DNA from: Pleomorphomonas carboxyditropha
GTDB lineage: Bacteria; Pseudomonadota; Alphaproteobacteria; Rhizobiales; Pleomorphomonadaceae
Assembly: GCF_002770725.1 (NCBI RefSeq)
Contig: NZ_NQVN01000006.1
Location: 124,001 to 188,000, forward strand
DNA: 64,000 bases
Direction of reading: 5' to 3'
Shown: positions 41,176 to 51,496 of the stretch, piece by piece
Layout of the letters: each line of letters opens with the position of its first letter
Numbering within the stretch: the first letter of the stretch is position 1
The notes under the pieces: generated by a model
The model's database searches: none
What the model saw: only the letters and a program-made list of their open reading frames with translations
What the model was told of the DNA's origin: nothing
Translations under genes and position numbers: made by a program

Positions 41176-41940
41176 TCAGGACTGGGGGAGCGTCAGCTCG
41201 GCGACGAAGTCGTAGGCGTCGGCTCGATACAGCGACCGGGTGAATTCCACCACCCGGCCGGAAGCGAGATAGGAAATGCGCTCGATGGAAAGACCGGCGT
41301 CGCCGGCCTGCACGCCGAGCAGCGCCGCGTCCTGGCCGCGAATATTGCAGGCGGAGATGCGCTGGACGGCGCGCACCGGCCGGTGGCCGCTTCGCGCCAG
41401 CGCCTCGTAGAGCGAGCCGGCGACGGCACCGGGATCGGGCAGCACGTCGGCCGACAGCGAGGCGCGTTCGAGGGCGAGCGGCAGGTCGTTGGCGATGCGC
41501 AGGCGCTCCAGCCGGGCGACGCGGCCGCCGCCGGCCAGTCCCAGCATCATCGCCTCCTCCGGCGACGGCAGGTGCAGCCCGCGATCGAGCCAGCGCGAGC
41601 TGGCCTTGAGGCCGCGCCGCGCCATGTCCTCGGTGAACGAGGTGAGCAGGGAGAGCGACTGCTCCACCCGCTGCACCGGCTTCACCACGAAGGTGCCGGA
41701 GCCGTGGCGGCGCACCAGAAGGCCGGCCTCGACGAGATCGTCCACCGCCTTGCGGACGGTGACGCGGCTGATGCCGGCGAAATCGGCGATCTCCCGCTCC
41801 GGCGGCAGCGCGTCGCCGTGCTTGAGCTGGCCGCCGGCGATGGCCGCCTCGATCGCCTGCCGGAGCTTCAGGTAGAGCGGCCCGGTGCCGGCGGCCTGCA
41901 ACCGCTCGGGCGACAGGATGGTGGACATATCGCCGCTCAT
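41176..41940 (-). CDS. GntR/HutC-family regulator of amino-sugar genes (NagQ/DasR-like)
   Basis: A 254-residue regulator. The winged helix-turn-helix has GTGPLYLKLRQAIEAAIAGG, then LPPEREIADFAGISRVTVRK (about 45-64) and RRHGSGTFV; a C-terminal UTRA effector domain follows (from about 110). UTRA regulators of this type bind phosphorylated amino sugars such as GlcN-6-P or GlcNAc-6-P. The start overlaps the kinase stop by 4 bp (ATGA). It is the obvious regulator of both halves of the divergent locus; a candidate operator is at 42863-42880. Confidence 0.93.
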   Translation of the reverse strand: MSGDMSTILSPERLQAAGTGPLYLKLRQAIEAAIAGGQLKHGDALPPEREIADFAGISRVTVRKAVDDLVEAGLLVRRHGSGTFVVKPVQRVEQSLSLLTSFTEDMARRGLKASSRWLDRGLHLPSPEEAMMLGLAGGGRVARLERLRIANDLPLALERASLSADVLPDPGAVAGSLYEALARSGHRPVRAVQRISACNIRGQDAALLGVQAGDAGLSIERISYLASGRVVEFTRSLYRADAYDFVAELTLPQS

Positions 41941-42821
41941 GCCGTCCCTCCCCCGTCGCCCATGAAGCGGCGGACGGCGAGCGCCACGGCCCCGGCCAGC
42001 GCGTTGCCCATGGGCGCCACGAGGCGCGCCTGGTGACGCGCGGCGAGGTAGGCGGGATAGAGCGGCGCCAGACCGCCGAGCAGCGCGAAGCGATCCACGC
42101 CGTCACCGGCGATGCGGTCGAGCGCCCTATCGACCGAGGCGGCCGCCTTGCCGACGATGTCGAGCCCGACGGGATCGCCGCTGTCGGCCGCGGCGAAGAC
42201 GGTCGGCGCGAAGCGGCCGAAATCGCCCGGCGTCGCCGTCCGGGCGAACTCGACCATCGGGCCCGGCGCGCCGCCGAACCCGGCGATCAGCCGCTCGGTG
42301 AGCGGCGAGGCGGCAATAAAGCGGTCGTGGGCGAGCAGCGTCGCGGCGAGCGCCGTCCGGCCGAGGCTGGCGCCGGAGCCGAAGTCGCCGATGACGAAGC
42401 CCCAGCCGCCATAGGAGCGGACCGCGTCGCCCTGCCGGGCGAAAAAGATCGAGCCCGTCCCGAGGATGGCCACCGCGCCGTCACCGCCGCCGATGGCGCC
42501 TTCGAGGGCGATGAGACCATCCGAGACGACCTCCACCCGGCCGGCCGGCAACGAGGCGGTGACGAAGGCGCCGGTGTCGCCGACATTGCTGCCGGCCAGG
42601 CCCAGCAATACGCCCGAGCGCTGGAGCGCGCTCCGGTCGAGGCCGGCGGCGGCGATCGCCGCGCCGATGGCGATATCGATATTGCGAAGCGATCCGGTCC
42701 GGTCACTCAGGACATTGGCGGCCCCGCCGGCGCCGGTGGCGATAATGCGCCCGTCGCGGCCGGCCACCGCCGCCCGGCAGCCCGTTCCGCCCCCATCGAC
42801 GCCGATCACGAAATCCACCAT
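41937..42821 (-). CDS. BadF/BcrA-type ATPase, N-acetylglucosamine kinase-like
   Basis: A 294-residue ASKHA-fold kinase. Phosphate 1 motif FVIGVDGGGTGCRAAVA (about 4-20), phosphate 2 region AILGTGSIFFARQ and the adenosine-region LLGGLAPLYP are visible. Eukaryotic and bacterial GlcNAc kinases fall in this family (BadF/BadG/BcrA/BcrD). Given nagA and murQ next to it, GlcNAc, MurNAc or glucosamine is the probable substrate. It leads the minus-strand set and is divergent from murQ. ATG at 42821 is taken because the family N-terminus begins there. Confidence 0.88.
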   Translation of the reverse strand: MVDFVIGVDGGGTGCRAAVAGRDGRIIATGAGGAANVLSDRTGSLRNIDIAIGAAIAAAGLDRSALQRSGVLLGLAGSNVGDTGAFVTASLPAGRVEVVSDGLIALEGAIGGGDGAVAILGTGSIFFARQGDAVRSYGGWGFVIGDFGSGASLGRTALAATLLAHDRFIAASPLTERLIAGFGGAPGPMVEFARTATPGDFGRFAPTVFAAADSGDPVGLDIVGKAAASVDRALDRIAGDGVDRFALLGGLAPLYPAYLAARHQARLVAPMGNALAGAVALAVRRFMGDGGGTA

Positions 42822-42862
42822 GGATGCCCTCCTGTCTCGAAAGTACCAAAAAAATACCATTT

Positions 42863-42880
42863 GCCAATCGGCATATTGGC
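42863..42880. promoter_or_regulatory. Inverted repeat, candidate GntR operator
   Basis: GCCAAT-N6-ATTGGC lies 42 bp upstream of the kinase start, within the 231-bp divergent promoter region of the amino-sugar locus. A direct repeat TACCA (42844-42848 and 42855-42859) is adjacent. Position and symmetry suit the GntR regulator, but no consensus was available to compare. Confidence 0.4.
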
Positions 42881-43052
42881 TCCGCCCTCCGCTTTTTTAA
42901 GGGTCATTTATCAAGTCATTGAATTATCGACGCTAATTATCCAACGCCGGTTGTCGCTTGAGATTGATCGCGGCAAAAGTGAATGAATCATGATTGCCCC
43001 TCTGGACAAGTGGTAGCTTTTTGGCATTATTGGCGAAGTGGGGAGTGACGCA

Positions 43053-43955
43053 ATGACGGCGAAGCTGGGCACCGAGGATCGCGACAGCCATGCGAAGGGG
43101 TTCGACACCCTGCCGCCGACGCGCATTCTCGAGGTGCTCGCCGCCGCCCAGATCGCCGCCGCCCGCAGCGTCGAGGCGGCCATTCCGGCCATCGCCGAGG
43201 CGGCCGGCCGCGCCGCCGCGGCGCTGGCATCCGGCCACCGCCTCGCCTATGTCGGCGCCGGCAGCTCCGGCCTGATGGCGCTCGCCGACTGCCTGGAACT
43301 GCCCGGCACCTATGGCATCGGCGTCGACGAGGCCATCGTCGTCCTGGCCGGCGGCCGCGACAGTCTCGTCGACATGGTCGGGGCCGGCGAGGACGATGTC
43401 GCCGCCGGGTCCGACGACCTCGCGGCGGCCGGCATCGGCGCCGGCGACTGCGTGATCGCCGTCTCCGCCTCCGGTTCGACGCCCTACACGCTCGCCGCCG
43501 CGCGCGCCGCCAAGGAGCGCGGCGCCACGGTGATCGGCATCGCCAACAACGAAGGGGCGCCGCTCCTTGCCGCCGCCGACGTGGCGGTGCTGCTGGCGAC
43601 GCCGCCCGAAGTGGTGTCCGGCTCGACGCGCATGGGCGCCGGCACGGCGCAGAAGATCGCCTTCAACATGCTGTCGACGCTGATGGCCGTCCATCTCGGC
43701 CACGTCCACGACGGCCACATGGTCAACGTCAGGGCCGACAACGACAAGCTGCGGGCGCGCGCCGCCCGCATCGTGACCGACATCGCTGGAATTCCGGCCG
43801 ACGCGGCGACAGGGCTCCTCCGGGAGAGCCGCGGCTCGGTCAAGCACGCCATTCTGCTCGCCGCCGGCGCGGGAGATATCGAGGCGGCGGATGCCGCTCT
43901 CGTCGAGGCCGGCCAAAACCTGCGTCGGGCGATGTCGCTCGTCGCAAAATCATAA
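43053..43955 (+). CDS. murQ: N-acetylmuramic acid 6-phosphate etherase
   Basis: Cleaves the lactyl ether of MurNAc-6-P to give GlcNAc-6-P, feeding NagA. The 300-residue SIS-domain protein shows YVGAGSSGLMALADCLELPG, with a Glu at the position of the MurQ catalytic residue, then GAGEDD with the second acidic site. The phosphosugar block AVSASGSTPYTLAAARAAKE and STRMGAGTAQKIAFNMLSTL follow. Start at 43053 has GGGAG at good spacing. It leads the plus-strand set murQ-ABC importer-oxidoreductase-ATPase. Confidence 0.92.
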   Translation: MTAKLGTEDRDSHAKGFDTLPPTRILEVLAAAQIAAARSVEAAIPAIAEAAGRAAAALASGHRLAYVGAGSSGLMALADCLELPGTYGIGVDEAIVVLAGGRDSLVDMVGAGEDDVAAGSDDLAAAGIGAGDCVIAVSASGSTPYTLAAARAAKERGATVIGIANNEGAPLLAAADVAVLLATPPEVVSGSTRMGAGTAQKIAFNMLSTLMAVHLGHVHDGHMVNVRADNDKLRARAARIVTDIAGIPADAATGLLRESRGSVKHAILLAAGAGDIEAADAALVEAGQNLRRAMSLVAKS

Positions 43956-44005
43956 TCGGGGTTCTCAACGCGCGTCCTCGGGACGCGAGCAAAGGGAGAC
44001 GGACG

Positions 44006-45262
44006 ATGTATCGCACTACGTTGCAGGGTATCCTGCTGGCATCGAGCATCCTCGCCGGCGTCGGCACGGCCATGGCGGCCGACGTGACGCTCAACATCGA
44101 GAGCTGGCGCAACGACGACCTGCAGATCTGGCAGGAAAAGATCATTCCGGCCTTCGAGGCCAAGCATCCGGGCATCAAGGTCACCTTCTCGCCGAGCGCG
44201 CCGACCGAATACAACGCCGCGCTCAACGCCAAGCTCGACGCGGGCTCGGCCGGCGATCTCGTCGCCTGCCGGCCGTTCGACACCTCGCTGCAACTGTTCG
44301 AGAAGGGCAAGCTCGAGGACCTCACCGGCCTCGAAGGCATGAAGAACTTCTCCGACGTCGCCAAGGCCGCCTGGAGCACCGACGACGGCGCCAAGACCTT
44401 CTGCGTGCCGATGGCCTCGGTCATCCACGGCTTCATCTACAACAAGGAAGCCTTCGAGAAGGTCGGCGTCGAAGTGCCGAAGACCGTCGACCAGTTCTTC
44501 GCGGTGCTCGACAAGATCAAGGCCGACGGCACCTACATTCCGCTCGCCATGGGCACCAAGGACATGTGGGAAGCGGCCACCATGGCCTACCAGAACATTG
44601 GCCCGACCTACTGGAAGGGCGAGGAAGGCCGCAAGGCGCTGATCGCCGGCACGGAGAAGCTGACCGACGAAGGTTGGGTCGAGCCCTTCCGCGTGCTCGC
44701 CAAGTGGAAGCCCTATCTCGGCGACGGCTTCGAGGCGCAGACCTACCCGGACAGCCAGAACCTGTTCACGCTCGGCCGCGCCGCCATCTATCCGGCCGGC
44801 TCCTGGGAGATCTCGCCGTTCAGCAGCGCCGGCCTCCAGCTCGGCGCCTTCCCGCCGCCGGTCGTCAAGGAAGGGGATACCTGCTACATCTCCGACCACA
44901 ACGACATCGCCATGGGCCTCAACGCGGCCAGCGCCCACAAGGAGGAGGCCAAGGTGTTCCTCGAGTGGGTGGCCTCGCCCGAGTTCGCCTCGATCTACTC
45001 CAACGCGCTGCCGGGCTTCTTCAGCCTGAACTCGACGCCGGTCGAGATCACCGACCCGCTGGCCAAGGAGTTCGTCTCCTGGCGCGAGACCTGCAAGCCG
45101 ACCATCCGCTCGACCTACCAGATCCTGTCGCGCGGCACGCCCAACCTCGAGAACGAGACCTGGACGGAATCGGCCAACGTCATCAACGGCACCGACACGC
45201 CGGAAGTGGCCGCCAAGAAGCTGCAGGACGGCCTCGACAGCTGGTACAAGCCGGCCAAGTGA
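44006..45262 (+). CDS. ABC transporter substrate-binding protein (CUT1 sugar family)
   Basis: A 418-residue periplasmic solute-binding protein. The signal peptide (MYRTTLQGILLASSILAGVG, cleavage near AMAAD) precedes a family 1 extracellular binding fold: LNIESWRNDDLQIWQEKIIP, IPLAMGTKDMWEA, GRAAIYPAGSWE. The context (murQ, nagA, kinase) points to GlcNAc, chitobiose, MurNAc or a related amino sugar. It is 50 bp after murQ. A strong stem-loop between this gene and the permease genes would favour more binding protein than permease. Confidence 0.92.
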   Translation: MYRTTLQGILLASSILAGVGTAMAADVTLNIESWRNDDLQIWQEKIIPAFEAKHPGIKVTFSPSAPTEYNAALNAKLDAGSAGDLVACRPFDTSLQLFEKGKLEDLTGLEGMKNFSDVAKAAWSTDDGAKTFCVPMASVIHGFIYNKEAFEKVGVEVPKTVDQFFAVLDKIKADGTYIPLAMGTKDMWEAATMAYQNIGPTYWKGEEGRKALIAGTEKLTDEGWVEPFRVLAKWKPYLGDGFEAQTYPDSQNLFTLGRAAIYPAGSWEISPFSSAGLQLGAFPPPVVKEGDTCYISDHNDIAMGLNAASAHKEEAKVFLEWVASPEFASIYSNALPGFFSLNSTPVEITDPLAKEFVSWRETCKPTIRSTYQILSRGTPNLENETWTESANVINGTDTPEVAAKKLQDGLDSWYKPAK

Positions 45263-45274
45263 GGTGAAACGCGG

Positions 45275-45300
45275 CGACGGCGCGGCCTTTCGCGCCGTCG
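45275..45300 (+). other. Intercistronic stem-loop after the binding-protein gene
   Basis: A perfect 10-bp stem CGACGGCGCG/CGCGCCGTCG with a 6-nt loop lies 12 bp after the stop. No T-run follows, so full termination is unlikely. Such hairpins between binding-protein and permease genes often protect the upstream mRNA from decay. Confidence 0.65.
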
Positions 45301-45358
45301 TCTCCTCCGCCCGCCGGCCGTTCGCCGGCCGGCCCGCCGCCACGCCACCGGGACCGAC

Positions 45359-46309
45359 ATGACCGACCTTGCATCCGAACAGGGCACGGAAGCCGCGCGG
45401 CGGCGACCGCGGCGCTGGCACATCCTCGTCTTCCTCGCCCCCGCCGTGATCATCTACACGGCGGTGATGATCCTGCCGCTGATCGAGACGCTGCGGCAGT
45501 CGTTCTTCAATGTCGTGGGTGGCGAGCACGTGTTCGTCGGCTTCGCCAATTTCGCGACGCTGTTCGGCGATCCGCGCTGGGCCGCCGACTTCTGGAACGC
45601 GCTGCGCAACAACTTCGTCTTCTTCCTGATCCACATGGCGGTGCAGAACCCGATCGGCATCGCGCTGGCCGCGCTCCTGTCGCTGCCGGGCCTCAGGTTC
45701 GCCGCCTTCTACCGCACCGCCTTCTTCCTGCCGACGCTGCTGTCCTTCGTCATCGTCGGCTTCATCTGGAAGCTGATCCTGTCGCCGATCTGGGGCGTCG
45801 CGCCCTGGCTGATGGACCTCGTCGGCATGAAGGCGCTGTTCGCGCCCTGGCTCGGCAAGCCCGGCTCGGCGCTGGTCGCCGTGTCGCTGGTCTCGGTCTG
45901 GCAGTTCATCGGCATTCCGATGATGCTGATCTACGCCGCGCTGCTCAACATTCCCGAGGAGGTGATCGAGGCGGCCGAAATCGACGGCATCACCGGCTGG
46001 GGCCAGTTCTTCAAGATCAAGCTGCCGCTGGTGCTGCCGGCCATCGGCATCATCTCGATCCTGACCTTCGTCGGCAACTTCAACGCCTTCGATCTCGTCT
46101 ACACCATGCAGGGCGCGCTGGCCGGACCGGACAAGGCGACCGATATCCTCGGCACCTTCCTCTACCGCACCTTCTTCGGCTTCCAGCTCCAGCTTGGCGA
46201 CCAGCCGATGGGCGCCACCATCGCCACCATCATGTTCCTGATCATCCTGACCGGCGTCTGCATCTACCTGTTCGGCGTCCAGCGGCGCATCCGCCGCTAC
46301 CAGTTCTGA
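45359..46309 (+). CDS. ABC sugar transporter permease, first subunit (MalF-like)
   Basis: A 316-residue inner-membrane permease with six or so membrane segments (first WHILVFLAPAVIIYTAVMIL, about 20-39) and the EAA loop EVIEAAEIDGITGWGQFFKI that contacts the ATPase. It pairs with the next gene. It lies between the binding-protein stem-loop and permease 2 (11 bp gap). Confidence 0.94.
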   Translation: MTDLASEQGTEAARRRPRRWHILVFLAPAVIIYTAVMILPLIETLRQSFFNVVGGEHVFVGFANFATLFGDPRWAADFWNALRNNFVFFLIHMAVQNPIGIALAALLSLPGLRFAAFYRTAFFLPTLLSFVIVGFIWKLILSPIWGVAPWLMDLVGMKALFAPWLGKPGSALVAVSLVSVWQFIGIPMMLIYAALLNIPEEVIEAAEIDGITGWGQFFKIKLPLVLPAIGIISILTFVGNFNAFDLVYTMQGALAGPDKATDILGTFLYRTFFGFQLQLGDQPMGATIATIMFLIILTGVCIYLFGVQRRIRRYQF

Positions 46310-46320
46310 CGGAGGGGCGG

Positions 46321-47160
46321 ATGTCCAAGGCAAGACACTCGACGCTGCGCAGCGGCCTCGTCCATCTGGCGCTGATCGCCTACACGCTGGTGGCGCTGTT
46401 CCCGGTGTTCCTGACGCTGGTCAACTCGTTCAAGAGCAAGCAGGCGATCTTCAGCCAGCCGCTCCGCCTGCCCACGCCGTCCACCTTCAGCCTGATCGGC
46501 TACGAGACGGTGATGAAGCAGGGCGACTTCGTCACCTACTTCCAGAACAGCACCATCGTCACCGTGGTGTCGATCTTCCTGGTGCTGCTGTTCGGCGCCA
46601 TGGCCGCCTTCGCGCTGGCCGAATACCGCTTCCGCGGCAACACGCTGATGGGGCTCTATCTCGCCATCGGCATCATGATCCCCATCCGCCTCGGCACGGT
46701 GGCGCTGCTCCAGGGCATGGTGGCGACCGGCCTCGTCAACACGCTGACGGCGCTCGTCCTCGTCTACACCGCGCAGGGCCTGCCGCTCGCCATCTTCATC
46801 CTGTCGGAATTCATGCGCACGGTGTCGGACGATCTCAAGAACGCCGGCCGCATCGACGGCCTCAGTGAATACGCCATTTTCTTCCGCCTGGTGCTGCCGC
46901 TGGTGCGGCCGGCCATGGCAACGGTGGCGGTGTTCACCATGATACCCATCTGGAACGACCTGTGGTTCCCGCTGATCCTGGCGCCCGGCGAGAGCACCAA
47001 GACGGTGACGCTCGGCGCCCAGCTGTTCATCGGCCAGTTCGTCATCAACTGGAACGCCGTGCTGTCGGCGCTGTCGCTGGCCATCTTCCCGGTGCTCATC
47101 CTCTACGTCATCTTCTCGCGGCAACTCATTCGCGGCATTACCTCGGGAGCGGTCAAATGA
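46321..47160 (+). CDS. ABC sugar transporter permease, second subunit (MalG-like)
   Basis: A 279-residue inner-membrane permease with about six membrane segments (first SGLVHLALIAYTLVALFPVF) and the EAA loop DLKNAGRIDGLSEYAIFFRL. MalG-type proteins end in a short C-terminal tail, as here. GGAGGGGCGG precedes the start. It overlaps the oxidoreductase gene by 4 bp (ATGA). Confidence 0.94.
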   Translation: MSKARHSTLRSGLVHLALIAYTLVALFPVFLTLVNSFKSKQAIFSQPLRLPTPSTFSLIGYETVMKQGDFVTYFQNSTIVTVVSIFLVLLFGAMAAFALAEYRFRGNTLMGLYLAIGIMIPIRLGTVALLQGMVATGLVNTLTALVLVYTAQGLPLAIFILSEFMRTVSDDLKNAGRIDGLSEYAIFFRLVLPLVRPAMATVAVFTMIPIWNDLWFPLILAPGESTKTVTLGAQLFIGQFVINWNAVLSALSLAIFPVLILYVIFSRQLIRGITSGAVK

Positions 47161-48215
47161 CGTCTCCGGTTCGCGTGCTCTCCGCCGGCCTCGGCAACAT
47201 GGGCCGAAGCCACGCCCTCGCCTATCACCGCAACCCCGGCTACGAGATCGTCGGCCTCGTCAACCGCAGCAAGGTGGCGGTGCCGGACGAACTTCGGGGC
47301 TACGAGATCGCCCCCTCCTTCCCGGAGGCGCTCAGGGCGCTGAAGCCCGACCTGGCGTCGATCAGCACCTATTCGGAGAGCCACGCCGACTACGCGGTGA
47401 TGGCGATGGAACAGGGCTGCCACGTGTTCGTGGAAAAGCCGCTGGCCACCACCGTGGCCGACGCCCGGCGGATCGTCGACTGCGCCGTCGCCAACAAGCG
47501 CAAGCTCGTCGTCGGCTATATCCTGCGCCACCATCCCTCCTGGCAGCGCTTCATCGCCGAGGCGCGGGCGCTCGGCGGGCCCTACGTGTTCCGCATGAAC
47601 CTCAACCAGCAGTCCTCCGGCAAGACCTGGGAGACGCACAAGGCCTTGATGAACACCACGGCGCCGATCGTCGACTGCGGCGTCCACTATATCGACGTCA
47701 TGTGCCAGGTGACCGACGCCGAGCCCACCGAAGTGCGCGGCATGGGCCTGAGATTGTCCGACGAAATCGCGCCCGACATGTACAACTACGGCCACCTGCA
47801 GGTGCTGTTTTCCGACGGCTCGGTGGGCTGGTACGAGGCCGGCTGGGGGCCGATGATGTCGGAGCAGGCCTTCTTCGTGAAGGATATCATCTCGCCCAAC
47901 GGCTCGGCCTCCATCGTCATGAAGGAAGGCAAGTCGGACGACGTCGACGCCCACACCCGCACGTCGACCATCCGCGTCCACAAGGCGGCGACCGGTCCCG
48001 ACGGCGCGTTTCTCGCGCCCGATACCGACCACACCATGGCCGGCGAGCCGGGCCACCAGGAGCTCTGCGAGCTGGAGCAGGCCTACATGCTGAAGGCGAT
48101 CGTCGAGGACATCGACCTCGGCCAACACATGAACGACGCGTTGAAATCGCTGGCCGTCTGCCTCGCCGCCGACGAGAGCGTCCGCACCGGCAAGCCGGTC
48201 AAGCTGCAAGGATAA
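47157..48215 (+). CDS. Gfo/Idh/MocA family oxidoreductase
   Basis: A 352-residue NAD(P)-dependent enzyme. The Rossmann motif is SAGLGNMGRSHALAYH (about 9-24), the family EKP motif is in HVFVEKPLATT (about 93-103), and the substrate domain carries a His pair in DCGVHYIDVM. Its place inside the ABC operon means it acts on the imported sugar or a derivative, for instance by oxidising or epimerising it, or by NAD-dependent glycoside cleavage as in related GH109 enzymes. The exact reaction is unknown and unusual beside murQ. Translationally coupled to permease 2 and followed 6 bp later by the ATPase gene. Confidence 0.88.
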   Translation: MTSPVRVLSAGLGNMGRSHALAYHRNPGYEIVGLVNRSKVAVPDELRGYEIAPSFPEALRALKPDLASISTYSESHADYAVMAMEQGCHVFVEKPLATTVADARRIVDCAVANKRKLVVGYILRHHPSWQRFIAEARALGGPYVFRMNLNQQSSGKTWETHKALMNTTAPIVDCGVHYIDVMCQVTDAEPTEVRGMGLRLSDEIAPDMYNYGHLQVLFSDGSVGWYEAGWGPMMSEQAFFVKDIISPNGSASIVMKEGKSDDVDAHTRTSTIRVHKAATGPDGAFLAPDTDHTMAGEPGHQELCELEQAYMLKAIVEDIDLGQHMNDALKSLAVCLAADESVRTGKPVKLQG

Positions 48216-48221
48216 TATCCC

Positions 48222-49223
<1,002 letters not shown>

Positions 49224-49239
49224 CGAGCGATAATACCGC

Positions 49240-50607
49240 CTACCTGTGCCGCGCCGACGGCGTCCGCAGCGTCACCAGTTCCTCGGCGGCGGTGGGATGG
49301 ACGGCCATGGTGCGATCGAAGTCGCGCTTCGTGGCGCCCATGGTCATCGCGATGCCGATGGTCTGGATCATCTCGCCGGCTTCCGGACCCATGACGTGGA
49401 CGCCGAGCACCCGGTCGGTAATGGCGTCGACCACCACCTTCATGAAGGTGCGCTCGTCGCGGCCGGCGAGGATGTTGCGCATCGGCCGGAACTCGGCCTT
49501 GTAGATGTCCACCGCCTTGTAGGCGGCGCAGGCCGCTTCCTCCGACAGGCCGACGGTGCCGACCTCCGGCGTGGTGAAAATCGCCGTCGGGATGGTCGAG
49601 TGGTCGGCGAAGCTCTCCTTGCCGCCGAACACCGTGTCGGCGAAGGCGTGCCCCTCGCGGATCGCCACCGGCGTCAACTGGGCCCGGTTGGTGACGTCGC
49701 CCACCGCATAGATGGAGGGCACCGATGTCTCCGACAGCGCGTTGACGACGATGGCGCCGTCCTGGTCGAGCGCCACGCCCAGGTCCTCGAGGCCCAGCCC
49801 GGTGGTGTTGGGCCGGCGGCCGGTGGCGGCGAGGACGAGGTCGGTGTCGAGGTCGGCGCCGTCGACGAGTTGCACGGCGAGACCGGCGGCCGTCCTGTCG
49901 ATCCGTTGCACCTGCACGCCGGTCCGCACGTCGATGCCGCGCGCCCTCAGCGCGTCGGCGAGCTTGTCCCGGACCTCGCGATCGAAGCCGCGCAGCACCT
50001 GCTCACCGCGGTAGAGCACGGTGGCGGTGACGCCGAGACCGTTGAGGATGGAGGCGAATTCGAGGGCGATGTAGCCGCCGCCCACCACCACCGCCTTTTC
50101 CGGCAGGGTCGGCAGGTCGAACATGTCGGTCGAGGTGACGGCGTGTTCCATGCCGGGAGTTTCCGGCAGCACCGGACGGTTGCCGGTGGCGATCAGAATG
50201 CGGCCGGCCGTCACTTTCCGTCCCCCTGCCACGAGGCGGATCTCGTTGGGACCGGTGATGACGGCGCGGTCGCGGATCAGCTCGGCGCCGGACCGCTGGA
50301 GATTGCCGGCGTAGATGCCTTCGAGCCGGGTGATCTCCCGCTCCTTGGCCTCCCGCAGCGCCGTCCAGTCGAAGCTCCGGTCGCCGACCGTCCAGCCGAA
50401 ACCGCCGGCGTCGTCGAATTCGCCGGCAAAGCGGGAGGCATAGACCAGGAGCTTCTTCGGCACGCAGCCGCGGATGACGCAGGTGCCGCCGATGCGCGAT
50501 TCCTCGGCGATGGCGACGCGGGCGCCATAGCCGGCGGAAATGCGAGCGGCGCGGACCCCGCCGGAGCCCGCGCCGATGACGAAGAGATCATAGTCGAAGG
50601 ATGCCAT
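49240..50607 (-). CDS. gor: Glutathione-disulfide reductase
   Basis: NADPH-dependent flavoenzyme that reduces glutathione disulfide. The 455-residue protein has the FAD site VIGAGSGGVRAARISAGYGA (about 8-27), the redox-active disulfide GGTCVIRGCVPKK (about 40-52), NAD(P)-binding VVVGGGYIALEFASIL and the C-terminal catalytic MAVHPTAAEELVT. The Cys loop reads VIRG where most GORs have VNVG. Start ATG at 50607. The DUF2059 gene lies 70 bp upstream on the same strand. Confidence 0.95.
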   Translation of the reverse strand: MASFDYDLFVIGAGSGGVRAARISAGYGARVAIAEESRIGGTCVIRGCVPKKLLVYASRFAGEFDDAGGFGWTVGDRSFDWTALREAKEREITRLEGIYAGNLQRSGAELIRDRAVITGPNEIRLVAGGRKVTAGRILIATGNRPVLPETPGMEHAVTSTDMFDLPTLPEKAVVVGGGYIALEFASILNGLGVTATVLYRGEQVLRGFDREVRDKLADALRARGIDVRTGVQVQRIDRTAAGLAVQLVDGADLDTDLVLAATGRRPNTTGLGLEDLGVALDQDGAIVVNALSETSVPSIYAVGDVTNRAQLTPVAIREGHAFADTVFGGKESFADHSTIPTAIFTTPEVGTVGLSEEAACAAYKAVDIYKAEFRPMRNILAGRDERTFMKVVVDAITDRVLGVHVMGPEAGEMIQTIGIAMTMGATKRDFDRTMAVHPTAAEELVTLRTPSARHR

Positions 50608-50677
50608 CACCAACCGCCGTATCGAGGAACCAACGTCCTCATATCACGACATCGGCCGGTGGTGGCAATCGCATCGC

Positions 50678-51184
50678 CTAGAAGTTATAGCCGCGCTTGT
50701 TGAGCTCGTCCCGCGACCGGGTGACGATCTCGGTGGAGATGGCGTCGCGCCAGATGCCGGCCGAGCGCATCGAATCCTGGATGATCACCGGCGCCAGCTG
50801 GCCGTATTTCTCGCCGATGGGCGACTTGAAGAAGGCGGTGATCTGCTTGAGCTCGTCCTCGCTGAACCGGCCGGCCCAGACGCGCTCGAGTTCGCGATCG
50901 AGCTCGGGGCGACGCTTGGCAAGGTCGAGAGCGACGGCGCTCACCACTTCCTCGATGTCCTTGGCGGCGCCGGGGTTGGAGCGCTGGAACAGCGCCTTGG
51001 TCTGCTCGGCGAGCGCCAGAAGAATTTCGTTGAACTGCTCGGAGGCGTGGGCCGCGGCGATGGTCTCGCGGGCCGCAGCGATGTGGGACTCGGTGAAGTC
51101 CTCAGAAAGTGCCGGAGACGCCAGCGCGGCGATCACCATGGCCGCCGCCAGCGGGCGGCGGAGAAGGTTCAGGGTCCGGTGCAT
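50678..51184 (-). CDS. DUF2059 domain-containing exported protein
   Basis: A 168-residue protein with a signal peptide (MHRTLNLLRRPLAAAMVIAA, cleavage near ASPALS) and a helical DUF2059 domain (KDIEEVVSAVALDLAKRRPE; FSEDELKQITAFFKSPIGEK, about 107-126; KYGQLAPVIIQDSM). Function unknown; probably periplasmic. Placing DUF2059 upstream of gor and near gph is typical of Hyphomicrobiales, where rpiA usually sits with them; rpiA is missing here. Confidence 0.88.
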   Translation of the reverse strand: MHRTLNLLRRPLAAAMVIAALASPALSEDFTESHIAAARETIAAAHASEQFNEILLALAEQTKALFQRSNPGAAKDIEEVVSAVALDLAKRRPELDRELERVWAGRFSEDELKQITAFFKSPIGEKYGQLAPVIIQDSMRSAGIWRDAISTEIVTRSRDELNKRGYNF

Positions 51185-51496
51185 AAACAAATCTCCGATA
51201 TCGACTTCGTCGTTGGCTTCGTTGGTGGTTTCATTGGTCCCGGGGGCAAGCCTTCACGACAATCCGCCACGGCGCCAACGCAACTCCATCATGGAATCGT
51301 TGGCGGTGCCGATCGCCCCGAAAGCGCCGTCGCCCCAGCCTGTGAAACCGAATTCTGGCAAAATGATGCGCCCGCCGCGATCGAGCCCCATTTCCCCGAA
51401 ACGGTCCCCGCTGGTTTGCCGCAATATGGGTCCTGCCGCAAGCCCGTCGGCATGCTAAATCCTTTGCCGCGGTGCGTATGAAAAGCGGGGTGGGCG
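51185..51496. promoter_or_regulatory. Divergent intergenic region, DUF2059 gene / gph
   Basis: 312 bp without a recognised gene. It should hold two promoters. A TGCTAAAT sequence at about 51453-51460, some 40 bp upstream of gph, could be a plus-strand -10 element. No tRNA gene was seen, though many relatives carry tRNA or rpiA near here. Confidence 0.35.
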